A DNA stretch of 64,000 nt, from contig NC_092520.1 of the NCBI RefSeq assembly GCF_037038585.1, positions 146,443,104 through 146,507,103 on the forward strand, written 5' to 3'. A program made the position numbers and the translations under genes. This stretch comes from Patagioenas fasciata. Lineage: Eukaryota > Chordata > Aves > Columbiformes > Columbidae. The notes below the pieces were generated by a model. That model saw nothing but the letters and a program-made list of their open reading frames with translations. It was not told where the DNA came from and made no database searches. Below, piece after piece: positions 51,256 to 62,835 of this stretch; position 1 is the first letter of the stretch; each line of letters starts with the position of its first letter.

Positions 51256-54200
51256 CTCAAAATTAATATCAGTCATTAATATTTCAAATATAGTAAAAAT
51301 GTGTAGATTCCAAAATATAAATGTGTACTTTCTTATAGAGGTAGATTACCCTTTACAACTGAACACTGTAGGATTATTTTTTCTGATGACTTAGTTCATG
51401 ATTGAACATTACATGTTGAATCACTTACGCAGTTATGCTTAAATTAAAATCCACAAGCATATACAACAGGAGAGCTTCTCAGTCAGCTGAAAGAGACAGT
51501 GGAATAGAGAGCTGTTGTTCCAATTTTATTCATGGATCGCTTCACCATGCAGGTATTGAGATGATCATACTTTCTAAGCAAATCTAGAGTACACTTGGGA
51601 ATTGTTTCTCAGTCTCCCAACAGTTCTTTAACCAGCACATTCTGTAGCTTTTTAAATAGCATGTGCGTACTTCCTCTGCATGCATCACCCTGCTGGAGTG
51701 ACTGACGTCACTAACAGTGCACACTGCCAGACATTTGGTCACCTTTCAAACCCATGTAAAGTAGGAGCAACTCTATTAAAGTCAATAGTATCCTAATTTT
51801 ATAAAGCTGGTGCCCACCATGTGTGCATCATCCATATATTCGTATGCATTTGCTGTTTTCCACTTAAATTGCTGTTAAACTACGGGAGAGATCTGTAGCT
51901 TTTCGAGGTTTCTCCACAGTTTGCTTTTCCACATTAGAGAACATAAGTATTTTGGTGGAAAACCAGGTGGAGCTGGGAGAAAATATTTATTGAAGTGGCA
52001 AGTTGTATATTTGGTGACCATACTGTCAAGCCAGGAAGACAGCAGTTCCTGATTTCCACAAGGTGGGATCCAGGACCTGGATCTGCTGCTTCACAGAAAT
52101 GCCCCTCTCAAGATGCAATGTTTACCAGAGAGGAACTATATGCACTTTCTATTATCTGCAGGTGTGGATTGCCGACATCTTAGTGACTTGATCCACCCTT
52201 TGCATATTGTTAAACGACTCTCTGATTTAGGATCTGAGGTCAGTGTGCCCACCATATGTCATCAGAGATGTAGCATTAAAGTGCTTTCTGCTATCTGGAA
52301 GTCAGGAAAGATTCTTTAAAACACTGAGCTGGTTCAAATGAAATATCATTAATAATTTATTTTCATTTTAACATGTTTGGCACTGTGCCATCATCCTCAA
52401 TAGTTATAATTTGAAAGTCTGATCCTTTTGACATCTTGATTGCACTTTGCTCAAGAGAAAATATAACTCCATTGTCCCAAGTTGCTCTGATACTTATGAA
52501 ATTATGCTTGAAATTCTGAGTACAGTATCTGTCTTATATAAACAGATACAGAGACCAAGCCCAACAACTAGGCATTTTTGGTATAGTTCTGCTTTTTAAG
52601 AAATCCTCTGTTGCCTCCTTTCAGCTTTCACTGAGATTGTTCGATCACATTCATCTCTGTACATCTGCTAACACTCATCCACTGCTACAGCAGGAGCAGG
52701 TCAAACATGGATAAAGGAGTATGCTATAGATGAACTAGCTGAGGACAAATATCAAACATCTGATAGAGAATTCCAAAGTGAAATATATACATGCCTTCTT
52801 CTCATTCTAATGTGTGTTTGTTATAAATTCCAAATAGTGTCTCTATGACTCAACAGAACCCAAGAGGACAGAGGTGCAAATAATCGCAAAATAACTCAGT
52901 CTTGCAGCCCTGGGACACAGTCCAACTTCAGTTGTCCTCAGGGAAATGAACCTGAGAGGAAGCAGCACACAGGGATGTTAGGGAGTAAGTAAAAGGCCAG
53001 GCTTTTCACACCAGATGCAAATGAAAAATTGCAGTCTACCGCTCAGCCCTGTAGCTGCCTCATGAGTAGACCCCGGAGAGGCAGGGAAGGAGAAAGGAGG
53101 ATTGGTATGGGTGTGGGAAAGGAGAGAAATAATCTAGAAAAACCCAAGCTTTAGGTCATAAATGTATTTAGGAGAGAACCACAGCTTGTCAATGGGCATA
53201 TTATCTAAAACCAGACATCTGTTAAACACTGCATGTGTCAACTTCTGTTTTAACCAGCCACTATTCACAAAACTTCTGAAAGAGAATGTATTTTATGACA
53301 AAAAAAGAGTTAAGACCATGTATAGTTTATCTCTCTCTATAGAAATAGCTATACTGATTTAAATATATGATTTATAATATATTTATAAATACATACAGGG
53401 GATTTTATAAAAATATGGACTTATGTAAATACAAAAATATGCATGTATATATGAATTATTTTCTATAATGGCAGATTTGGGGATCTCTTTTATGAATATG
53501 TTTATGGATCTGAACCTTGCCCTCTGTAGTACCATTAACTTGATATAAGAAAGCCTTTACCTGCCATGATCCACTTCTCAATTGTTTCAACTCACCTTAG
53601 GATGTGACTGTGTGTTGCAGCCTCTACTACCTTATCCCCTCTGCACATGATGATACTATATTGAAAAAGTGTCTTTTAGGTTTTATTTTTTCTAGGCGTT
53701 TCAGCTCAAGATAATTTTTCTTCCTGGAAACTTTAAGCAAAATTACTTGCAATTTTTGAATTAAACAATGGTGAAAAAATACAGACATTTCCTCTTGCAT
53801 TTTTATGTTTTTTATGCTCAAACATAACTCAGAAATGTCTTTAACATCCAGAATTTCCTGGTTAGCTAGCTCTCTCTGAGGACAAGGATCTGTAGTTGTT
53901 GGTAATAAACAGATAGAGTAAAAACAACTATTTATAAATATTTAATTCCTTGCACATCTGTGGTAATTTGTTTTATTCATTCTGGGAGCTAGAACATGTG
54001 ATTGGTTTCAGCATGAATGGGTAATTACAGTGAAAACCATGGGCAGGGTAAGGAAGACCCAGAGTTCTTCCCAGTTTTGAAGGGCCAGAGACTGCTGAGT
54101 ACTCTGTGTGATAGCGAGGAAGTGTGGCTGGCTGATACAGAGGTAGAATGGAGCCTTGAGTGTTATGAACTAGAATATCCCACTTTCCTAACATTATATA

Positions 54201-55829
54201 TGGTACTTTCTCTTAATTGTAGCTGGACCTACCGAAAAGCGTGAATTCAGGTGTGGGAGGAAACTATTTTCCGCTCTCTGCTACCTGTGACAAACTTCAA
54301 TTGCATCTGAGATGATGCTGTCACCCTGATTCGAGACATCTATGTAAGAGATCACTCTTGATCCACTGATAAGGACAACACTTAGATGCAAAGGTCTTCC
54401 TTGTTGGAATAACTTACGACAACAAGGTCTAAGCTACTGATGTTATAAATTACTGGACTAAGCCTGTATTTTAGATTAGTCCCTTGTGCCTAGATCATAA
54501 GAAATGTTGAGTGCCTCATCTTGCAGACATTCAGGGATAATTAGATAGATGCCTGGCAAATGAATGGTGAATTACTAATCTAAACATCTGTCTACAAGAG
54601 GAGAATTAGCTTCTCAAGTGAAGGGAATAGCTCACTGAGCCTTGTGGTGTGCCACAGTGAGCTGTGTCCTGCCTGTGGGATTCAAGTCAGCAAGTGAAAC
54701 CCAAGCTGCACCTCCCCAGCCTGCTCATTGCCCTGGGTCCATATCACTGCACTCAGCTGTCAGATTCACCGTGGAGTGACTCAGACCACCCACACTGACA
54801 GGAAGCACTTTGTGCAGCTCAGCACTGAACCTGTAAGCTGGGATGGTTGTTGAAGGGCATCAAGCTGAAATTGCGAGGCAAGACACAGTTACACAGCTTC
54901 TTTACCAGTTTTTGTAAGTTTACTTTGAGAGGGGGAGGGAAGGGAAACAATGCAGCAAGTGCAGAGGAAGCTTTTTAAATTTTTTTTTCCTGAATTGCTT
55001 AAAAAAAGCAGAATTACTGTGATGTAAAAAGAGGTACGATATTAAGGAGAAGAAAGAAATCTGACTTCTGTTTCAGAACTTATTTTTAATTTTCCCACTG
55101 ATTTACTCAGGGAAGGTCCCGCTGGTATCAGTGGCTACCTGCTCAAACAGGAATGAAGCTGTTGAACAAGAAACTGTAGGCTTGGCTTCCTGTAGCATAT
55201 GAGTTCTCCGATTCAGATCATGATGGGGTTTCATACAGAAACAAGCATGAACAGATTATGTATCTGTGTGTGAATATTCACTACATTCAGATTTGTCCTT
55301 CTAGAATGCTTCTGTTTGTAAGGATGAGTGACATCTTTAATTCTACACAGAAAGTCCCTGGACAAGGTGAGACTCTTGACTACAGGTCTGCCATTCACTA
55401 GACTGTACCCTAATAACAGGCCTTGCCTTTTTTACCTGTATGGAGTTTCTTCTGCTAATTTGTTTCAAAAGGATTGACATGTGACCCTTCCGAAGGAAAC
55501 CTGGAATCTGGCCCACTCCCCAAGCGGCAAATCATACCTTATCTTTACATTCCCTTATCAAGCAGAATATCCTCGGTGAGGTACCACTTATCTGAAGGAT
55601 AGAGTTTGGAGCAGTATCAGGATGTCTTTTATAGTATGATATGACACACATAAAGGCATTTTTGATTATAACTATATCACTTTAGATTTGGAATGTCCAT
55701 TTCAAAGCTGCTGGGATTTCCTTTTGTTCTGATTTCTTATACTAGGAAGGCCAAAGCCTTGGAGAGGCTTCCTCCCTTGGCCACCACCCCTCACCTTTTT
55801 TAAGTCTAGGTAAGTTAGTAGAAATAATG

Positions 55830-57470
55830 AGATTAGGAGGGTTGCTCTGAGAAGCTGACATGTTCAACAACCCAGCTCAAGTGCCTCTACACCAATGCGC
55901 ACAATATAGGCAACAAACAGGAGGAGCTGGAAAACACTGTGCTGCTAGAAAGCTACAACCTAGTTACAGTTACTGAAACTTGGTGGGACAAATCCCATGA
56001 CCGGAGTGCAACTATCGATGGCTACAGGTGATTCAGAAGGGAGAGGTGAGGAAGGAGTGGCAGAGGCACTGCCTTGTACATTAAAAAATAGAGCATGAAC
56101 AGCTGTCTCTGAAGTATAACCATGAGCAGGTTTGGAGCTTTTGGGTAAGAATTGGAAATCAAGACAACAAAGAGAACCTTGCTATTGGTGTCTACTACAG
56201 GTCACTCAAGCAAGGGGAGCCTGTTGAAGAAACCTTACTCCGGCTAAAGGAGGCTTCTTACTTGCAGGCTCTTGCCCTGCTGGGGGACTTCAACCACCCC
56301 AACATCTGCTGGAAAATTAACACAGAGAGCTGTAGGAAATCCAAGAGACACCTGGAAATAATTGAGGATAACATACTAAGCGAGGTAATAGACAGTCCTA
56401 CCAAGGGGATGCAATACTGGACCCGATGATCACCAATGCAAGCGAGATAATTGGTGATGCCAAGATTCGAGGCAGCCTGGGCTGCAGTGGTCATGCACTG
56501 ATGAAGTTTGCAGTCTGAGGGATGAAAGTCAGGAAAAGGTTAAAGTCAGGACCCTGAATTTGAGGAAAACCAACTTCCAGCTTCTCAATGAGTTAGTCAA
56601 CAGGAGCCCCTGAGAAATGGCCCTCAGGGACAAGGGACCAGAACAGAGCTGGCAGATCTTTAAGGATGCTTTCCATAGAGCGCAAGAGCTCTCAATACCC
56701 AGGTGTAAGAAATCAGGAAAGGGAAGCAAGAGGCTGGCACGGCTGAGCTGAGACCTTCCGGTCAAACAAAAGGGCAAGAGGGAAACACACATGCAGAGAT
56801 GGCATCAGGAAGGCCAAGGCACAGCTGGAGCTGAACTTGACTAGGGATGGAAAGAATAACAAGGTATCTCAGCCAGAAAGGGAAGGTGAAAGAAAGTGTA
56901 CCGCTTCTGATGAGCAAGACTGGCAAACTGGTAACAATGGACAGAGAACAGGCTGAGGTACTGAACAACATTTTTGCCTCAGTCTTCACTGGCAAGCTCT
57001 TTTCCCACACCTTTTGACTGGATGGACCACAGGATGGGGTCTGTGGGAGCAAAGTCCCTCCCACTCTAAGAGAAGATCAGGTTCATGACCACCTGAGAAA
57101 CCTAAACCTACATAAGTCTATAGAACCTGATGAGATGCATGCCAGAGCCCTGAGGGAAGTGGCTGATGTAGTTACCAAGGTGCTCCATTACATCTGAAAA
57201 ATCATGGCAGTCAGGTGAAGTCCCTTAGTGACTGGAAAAAGGGAAACATCACACCCATTTCTTAAAAAGGGTAGAAAGGAGGACCCTAGGAACTACTGAC
57301 CTGTTAGCCTCACCTCTGTGTCTGGGAAGATCACGGAACAGATCCTCCTAGAAGCTCTGCTAAGTTACATGGAGGACAGGGAGGTGATTCAAGACAGCTT
57401 ATTGCAAGGAGTGATTGGACTAGATGACCTTCGGAAGTCCCAATTCAAACTACTCTCTGATTCTATTAAT
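55830..57470 (+). mobile_element. CR1 LINE with both ends but a large internal deletion
   Basis: The plus strand starts with the CR1 endonuclease: LYTNA-I-NKQEELE (from about 55890), TETWWD with its catalytic Glu (55975-55977), and LLGDFNHPNICW (about 56277-56312). The catalytic SDH triad reads SGH (GGT at 56489-56491). The linker and start of reverse transcriptase follow: EQAEVLNNIFASVFTGK and GKITEQILLEALL. At about 57396-57415 the text jumps to the 3' tail (actagatgaccttcggaagt, tctctgattctatta). The FADD catalytic region is lost. An in-frame TGA at 56029-56031 and at least two frameshifts confirm it is dead. A full CR1 is about 4.5 kb; this is 1.6 kb. Confidence 0.93.
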
Positions 57471-60400
57471 TTAAAGTTAAAAGTCATGTATAAATCTTGG
57501 GGAAAAAAAAAAGAAAAAAGAAAAAGTCAGGCAGACTTCCATTGACTTCAGTGGCATTTTACAGATACCAGCAGTGTGGGAGGAAGAGGCCAACACTTTA
57601 CCATGGCAAATAAACTGTAAGTTTTCCTTTGGGGAAAGCTTTTGTGGGTCATTTCTTCAGCAAGCTGAACTTTGAATTTGATTTCTGTCAGCAGACTGTG
57701 CTGAACTTCTTTTTTGAATAGGCCTTGTCAGTCAATAGCATGTATGCACATAGTTTTGATTTGCACCAGTGAAATTTCTGATGACTGTTTGTTTTGATAT
57801 TACCAACTGATATATATTTGTATTTTTTAGAAGACACTCTTCAGCAGACACAGTCTTAATGGTCCTTAGTGATCAGAAAATTCTGCTCAAGGAATCCCGA
57901 AACATAAATTGTCATTTTTAACATGTGTCAAATTTGTCACTAGTTCTTCCTGTTTCTAGAACTACGCAATGACTTTTGACCCAGCCCAATATATGAGACC
58001 ACATGCGTTCCCAAAGTAGGCAGCTTGTATAAAAATTTCCTCATACAGCTGGTAGCAAGTTTGCAACATGTGTAACTAGCCTGCAGTGATAGGAGTTGGC
58101 AAGAAGTTGATGTTTAGAGTAACCATAAATATTGCTAATGAAACAAACTTTTTGAAATTGGCTCCAAAGCCAGCTAAATGATGCATGTGAATGTATGAAA
58201 TTTGCACCGCTACTCTTTTCTTAAGAAGAAACTGACATCAGCAATTACTTTCAGATTCTTATTTCATTTGGTCTTCCCTTCTCCAGTCTAACCCCTTTAA
58301 GAGTCCAAGGTTCATGTGGCAACTAATTGAAAACATTTTTTCTCAAAGAGAAATAATAATAAAGGGTTTAATCATTCAACTTCTGTTAAAAATAAATGGA
58401 AAAACTCCCTTTTGAATTTTAAGATGAAAATGATCAAATCTGATGTCCGTAGCTACCGATTACCATAAGGATTAATCTTAGATTTTTGGAAGAACTTTGC
58501 GAGGCAGTAAAAGAGAAAAAAAAAAAAATCATTGCAGAGAAACCTACATTTCTCTATAATCTCTATAATGAGGATGGATTTGAAAATGCTGACATAGCCT
58601 GTTGTGTGTAGACTTGTTGCATAGATGTATTAACAAAAAAAGTAGTAAATGACACCTTTTCCTTAGTTTCTCAGACAGGCTTGGCTATATTTTTAAAAGT
58701 TTCATTTTAGGACTTGGAAAGCTTCTTAGCACAGGAGTGATGCTTCCATTGTTTACCTCCAGTAACACATCATCTTATGGCAGATATTATTGATACAGAA
58801 GAAGGAAAATAAGCAACAGAACCATAAAAAAATTACCTTCTCTTAGGTTAGGCTTTGGCGTAAAAGATAGTAGGGTTACTCACACTACTCAGTGTGTAAA
58901 TCTGGTAGAACCTGAGTGATACTCACTCAGGTTTTATGCTAGGAACTGATTCTGTGCCACTTACACAAGAACACTACCCAACACTGTCCAGATCCATAAT
59001 TTAAAAGCCTTCCTCTGTGCTCTTAGTCACAATTTGGAGAGACCAGAGTTCGAGGGACAGTGTGTGTTATGTCTTTGTTGGGGTTGGGTTCTGTTCAGGC
59101 CCTGGGTACACAGGAACATTTTCTGTGAAAAGTGGATTTCTGAGAAACACTGTGGACTGAGAGACTTCTCTTCATGCTATATGTCTATTATAGTTTTTGT
59201 CTCAGGGCTCAGCCAGCCTAAGCCTGAATGAAATGCAAATGTGGCATCAGGTGTTGAGAATTTCATGGACTGCCTCCAAGTCCTTTGCCTCTTTCCTGTC
59301 TAAGTCAGATAGCAAAGGTGACTTGTCCTGGGCAACAACACTATGAGGTTTGGGGTTTTCTCTCATCAGAAATAGAGTATTTTGTCACTGACAGCACTTT
59401 TAATTTCCTGCTCCTTGACCTGTCCTTATATACAATCCTCAGTCACTTTGTTCATTAGCTTGTGCCACGGGGATGGGTGATGTTCACCACTATTGTCTCC
59501 ATGCTGGCCTACCAGTTGAATAGGAAAGCTATGAAAGAGGCTGAATGTCCAGAGGTCCAACTCCTGGCACAGGTGTCCTTAGCCTTTTGCCTCAAAGCCC
59601 TCAGTAATCGCCCAAGTCAGGCAGGACTCCTATGTGGGGTCACAGGGTTCTATGTGAACACTGGAAGAGCTTTGTAAGGAGACCTTGTGGCATAAGCATG
59701 AATGTAAAAAGGGTATTCCAGAGTTGCCATCAAGTCCTCCCACCAAATATAAGATGTCTCACATCAGCTGTCCTTGATGGATGAGTCTCTGTGAGTGCCC
59801 TGAAAGTGCTGTAAATGTTTCCACTGTGACTTGAGATGCATCTGCAGAACTCCAGGTTGCTGTGACTAGATTGCTTCTGGGACCCAAACTGTACATACAT
59901 CAGGGATTCTTCTCTTTTTAATCCCTAGAGCTTTTTAAACATATTTTTTTTTCTACAAATACTGGTCGAACTAAACAAGTACCTTTAAATTGCCCAGGCT
60001 GTTCACAGACCACTTGTTTTGAATGATTGTTTGCGAATTTATTGCACAAGACCATCTAAATTATGGTGTCCTTGATTTTATTTTTCCTGATTTTTTTTTT
60101 TTTTTTACCTGCTTTTTGCATCATTCACACTTTCATAAAAAGGAGACTAGAAGATTGAAGAGATTTCAAGATGGCCACACAAACACTTCTGGCACTTCAT
60201 ATAAAGACATACTTACACAATCGCCCAGAAGTCATTTGAATACCTGGAAAATTCTTTCATGAACATGAAAAAAGCATTAAACTGCATTTTCCTCAGCAAT
60301 GAATAAAAGGAGCTGCGAACAACATCAAAGCAAACGTGTGTGTGGTTTATACTTAAAACATTGCAAATATCTTTTTTTTTTTTTCTTTTTCCAGCTCTAT

Positions 60401-62527
60401 TCCTACTAAATTCACTTAAAACCAAATAAGGCATATTTTGGCATTATGTGCATTTCTAAGAATTTCACAGTTTTTTGGGACATTATTCTAACATCTGTTT
60501 TTATTTCCTTGTTAATTCCTTTTCCTGACTCTGAACATTAAATATTCGGGAAAGTATGATTTCAGGGATAGGATGTTTGTATGCCTTGAAAAAGCTCCAT
60601 CTTAGTGTATGTTTGGATATGCTCTTTGAAAGTAAAACAATGAGAAGGAAAATCAAAAGACTGTATATATAATATAGAGATAATGCTTTACTGTGCAAAT
60701 ATATTGTCACTGAGAAGAGAAGAGCAGGTATGTCAGTCAGAAGACTTGCAAGCTACACACAAAAAAGATGTATGCGAGAGAAAATCCTGGAGAAAGCTGT
60801 TTTATCAGTTAGTTGTAGGTTGTGAAAACAGTGCCTAAGGAAAAGATTTTAAAGTAAGGAGTTGGGCTGTGTAAAACCCTGATTTTCACAAGAAGTACAA
60901 TCGATTTCTCCCATAGTGGAGAGAGAACTTATACAGGGATTTGCTGAAAAAGAATCCATAATAAATAATGCCTCATACACATCAATCTTTTTCTTTTTTT
61001 TATAATACTATTTATTTAATTCTGAAGTGCAAATCACAGATTTATTAGTTTAATCCTGTTGGGATTACTGCCTTTGCATTTGGGCAACATGCTTGTCAGT
61101 CTTTCTTTTTTCTTCTGCTCACTAGTTTTCTGGAGTAATAAACCCCTCTCACTTCCCTGAAGTATCACTTTTAAATAATGTAGCATTTTTACGAGGAAAT
61201 TATCTAGTCTCATGAGTAACATTCACCGCTGATGCCTCCTACTTTCCATAGAAGATGCAGCCTTTTAGGCAGTTTGATTCCTCAGCACCTTGCAGAAAGG
61301 AAAAAAAAAAAAAAAAAGAAAAAGGTCAGCCCTTTTCATACTCTTATTATACCCAAATGAGATTCACCCAGATGAAGTAGTTCGTGTGTGCCCTAAAATG
61401 CCACTGAAAGAAGGGGAACTTAGGGATACTCTGTACTTGGCCCATCGAAAAACTGAAGAAGCTGATTTGGAGGGGCATAGTTTTCTACTACATTATTCAA
61501 AGCCTCTGTAGAGCACTGAGAGTTGTCAGAAAAAAACATAGATGTTTCAGCATTTTGTTTTGCAGGGTGGCATTCCTTCCTTAGCTGCTTAGAAGATAAT
61601 TTGTTTGAATGGAGACATGTCATTCTATACCCTAGAAAACAGGCATAATTCACTCTGAAAATGATGTGTTCTTTTTGTTTATATCATTATACTATGGGTG
61701 TAGTAGTCTAGTATTGTGCACAGGATGATATAAAATGTGCCACACCCTGCGAAGTGAGAGGGTTTTCTTTGGTTAGTTGGTCAGTTTTTAACCCTGTGGA
61801 AGAAATATAGAGAACTCAGGAGGTCTGCGCTGCTTTGCAATACTGCTTGTTCTTTAGGACCAGTGGACCAGTTACTTTTTTTCTCCCAAACTACTTTACC
61901 CAAATTGCAAACCCAGTGGAAAGAAAAAAAAAAAAAAAGTGACAGCAGAATTCTCCTTTGCTAATGCTTCTAGTGCTTAAGAGGAAGATTTTTAACTTTG
62001 GAGGATATTAGTGATGTAAGGAGGGATGAAAATGACAGACCATAAGAGTTGCTCATGCATCCACAAAAATACTTATTCCGTTCCTGCTCTTGACAGAATG
62101 CCACAAAGTTTTTCAAAAGAAGCTGGAAAGAAACAGTGACAACTTGTAGAATTTCTCCTCTTGCTTACTTGTGTATCATTTTCCTTAGAGGTAAAAGGGT
62201 AGAGAAGAAGAGCACCGTTTTAATCTACTAATTATGTACAAAAGCAGAAGAATACACTCTAAAACTCTAGTCCTTTATTGGATTTATTGTTTACAATGGC
62301 TTGTGTTGATGTGCTGGAGACTGGAAGCATTATTAGAAATATTCATTAAGCATAATGCCATACCTTTCTCTCTTTCGTAACCTTACTTAGTGATATTTAT
62401 CATTTGGACTAAATTGTGGAGTTTTATGGGTTTTGTAACCCACAAAGCTCGTCAACTATTTGTTGTCAGCTTCATTTACTGGTTCCTTTCAGAAGATACC
62501 ACAAAACATTTCATATTTTTCTTCCAG

Positions 62528-62680
62528 TTATCCAGTTTGGTTTTGTCACACTCTTTGTTGCCTCCTTCCCTCTGGCACCTCTCTTTGCCCTTCTGAACAA
62601 CATCATAGAAGTCCGGCTTGATGCCAAAAAGTTTGTTACTGAACTAAGGAGGCCAGACACAGTAAGAGAAAAAGATATAG
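62528..62680 (+). CDS. ANO2: ANO2 exon: TM7 and TM8 with last two Ca2+ ligands
   Basis: A 153-base exon (two bases, 50 codons, one base) has acceptor tttttcttccag and donor gtaagt. It encodes [19 protein letters not shown], then [20 protein letters not shown] and [11 protein letters not shown]. This is one of the most conserved blocks of the family. Glu at 62608-62610 and Asp at 62620-62622 match ANO1 Glu734 and Asp738, completing the six-residue Ca2+ site together with the two preceding exons. A short 102-base intron separates it from the next exon. Confidence 0.97.
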
Positions 62681-62782
62681 GTAAGTAATGAAAAAACATT
62701 ACAGTAAAAATAACACTAACAATTCAATATGGAAGAAAAAAAAATATAGTATATCCATAATTTTTTTTTTTTTAACTTACAG
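62681..62782 (+). other. ANO2 short intron, 102 bases
   Basis: It runs from gtaagt to a T-run (62760-62773) and aacttacag. It is the only intron in the window below 800 bases. Confidence 0.93.
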
Positions 62783-62835
62783 GAATTTGGTATAACATTT
62801 TGAGTGGTATTGGAAAGCTTTCCGTTATCATTAAT
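62783..62835 (+). CDS. ANO2: ANO2 exon: approach to TM9
   Basis: A 53-base exon (two bases plus 17 codons) has acceptor ttttaacttacag and donor gtaagt. It encodes IWYNILSGIGKLSVIIN; with the split Gly codon it continues KDIG from the previous exon. ANO1 and ANO2 have closely similar sequence leading into TM9 (continuing AFVI). It ends in phase 0. The next exon is outside the window. Confidence 0.93.

Larger units (their letters stand above)
50132..62527 (+). other. ANO2 intron, 12.4 kb
   Basis: No exon found between the TM7-start exon and the TM7-TM8 exon. It contains CR1 copies at 50403-51255 (minus) and 55830-57470 (plus), GAAGTCAATGG-type scraps near 51770 and 57540, and A runs (61300-61316 and 61923-61937). 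A somewhat GC-richer block at about 54600-54860 and another at 59030-59700 have no features I recognise. Confidence 0.8.
28255..62835 (+). other. ANO2: Interior part of the anoctamin-2 gene (ANO2, TMEM16B)
   Basis: Eight exons on the plus strand, 903 coding bases in total, join without a stop into 301 codons; they start and end in phase 0. Every internal border has AG before and GT after the exon, and split codons restore expected residues at each junction. The product is the TM3-TM8 core of a TMEM16 Ca2+-activated chloride channel, a dimeric plasma-membrane protein. ANO2 is favoured over ANO1 by segments such as [27 protein letters not shown] and the [11 protein letters not shown] loop; this comparison is from memory. 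Neither first nor last exon is in the window. The exon before 28255 must lie left of the window or be too diverged for me to see, so the preceding intron is probably over 28 kb. Large introns fit the ANO2 locus of other vertebrates. Confidence 0.93.
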
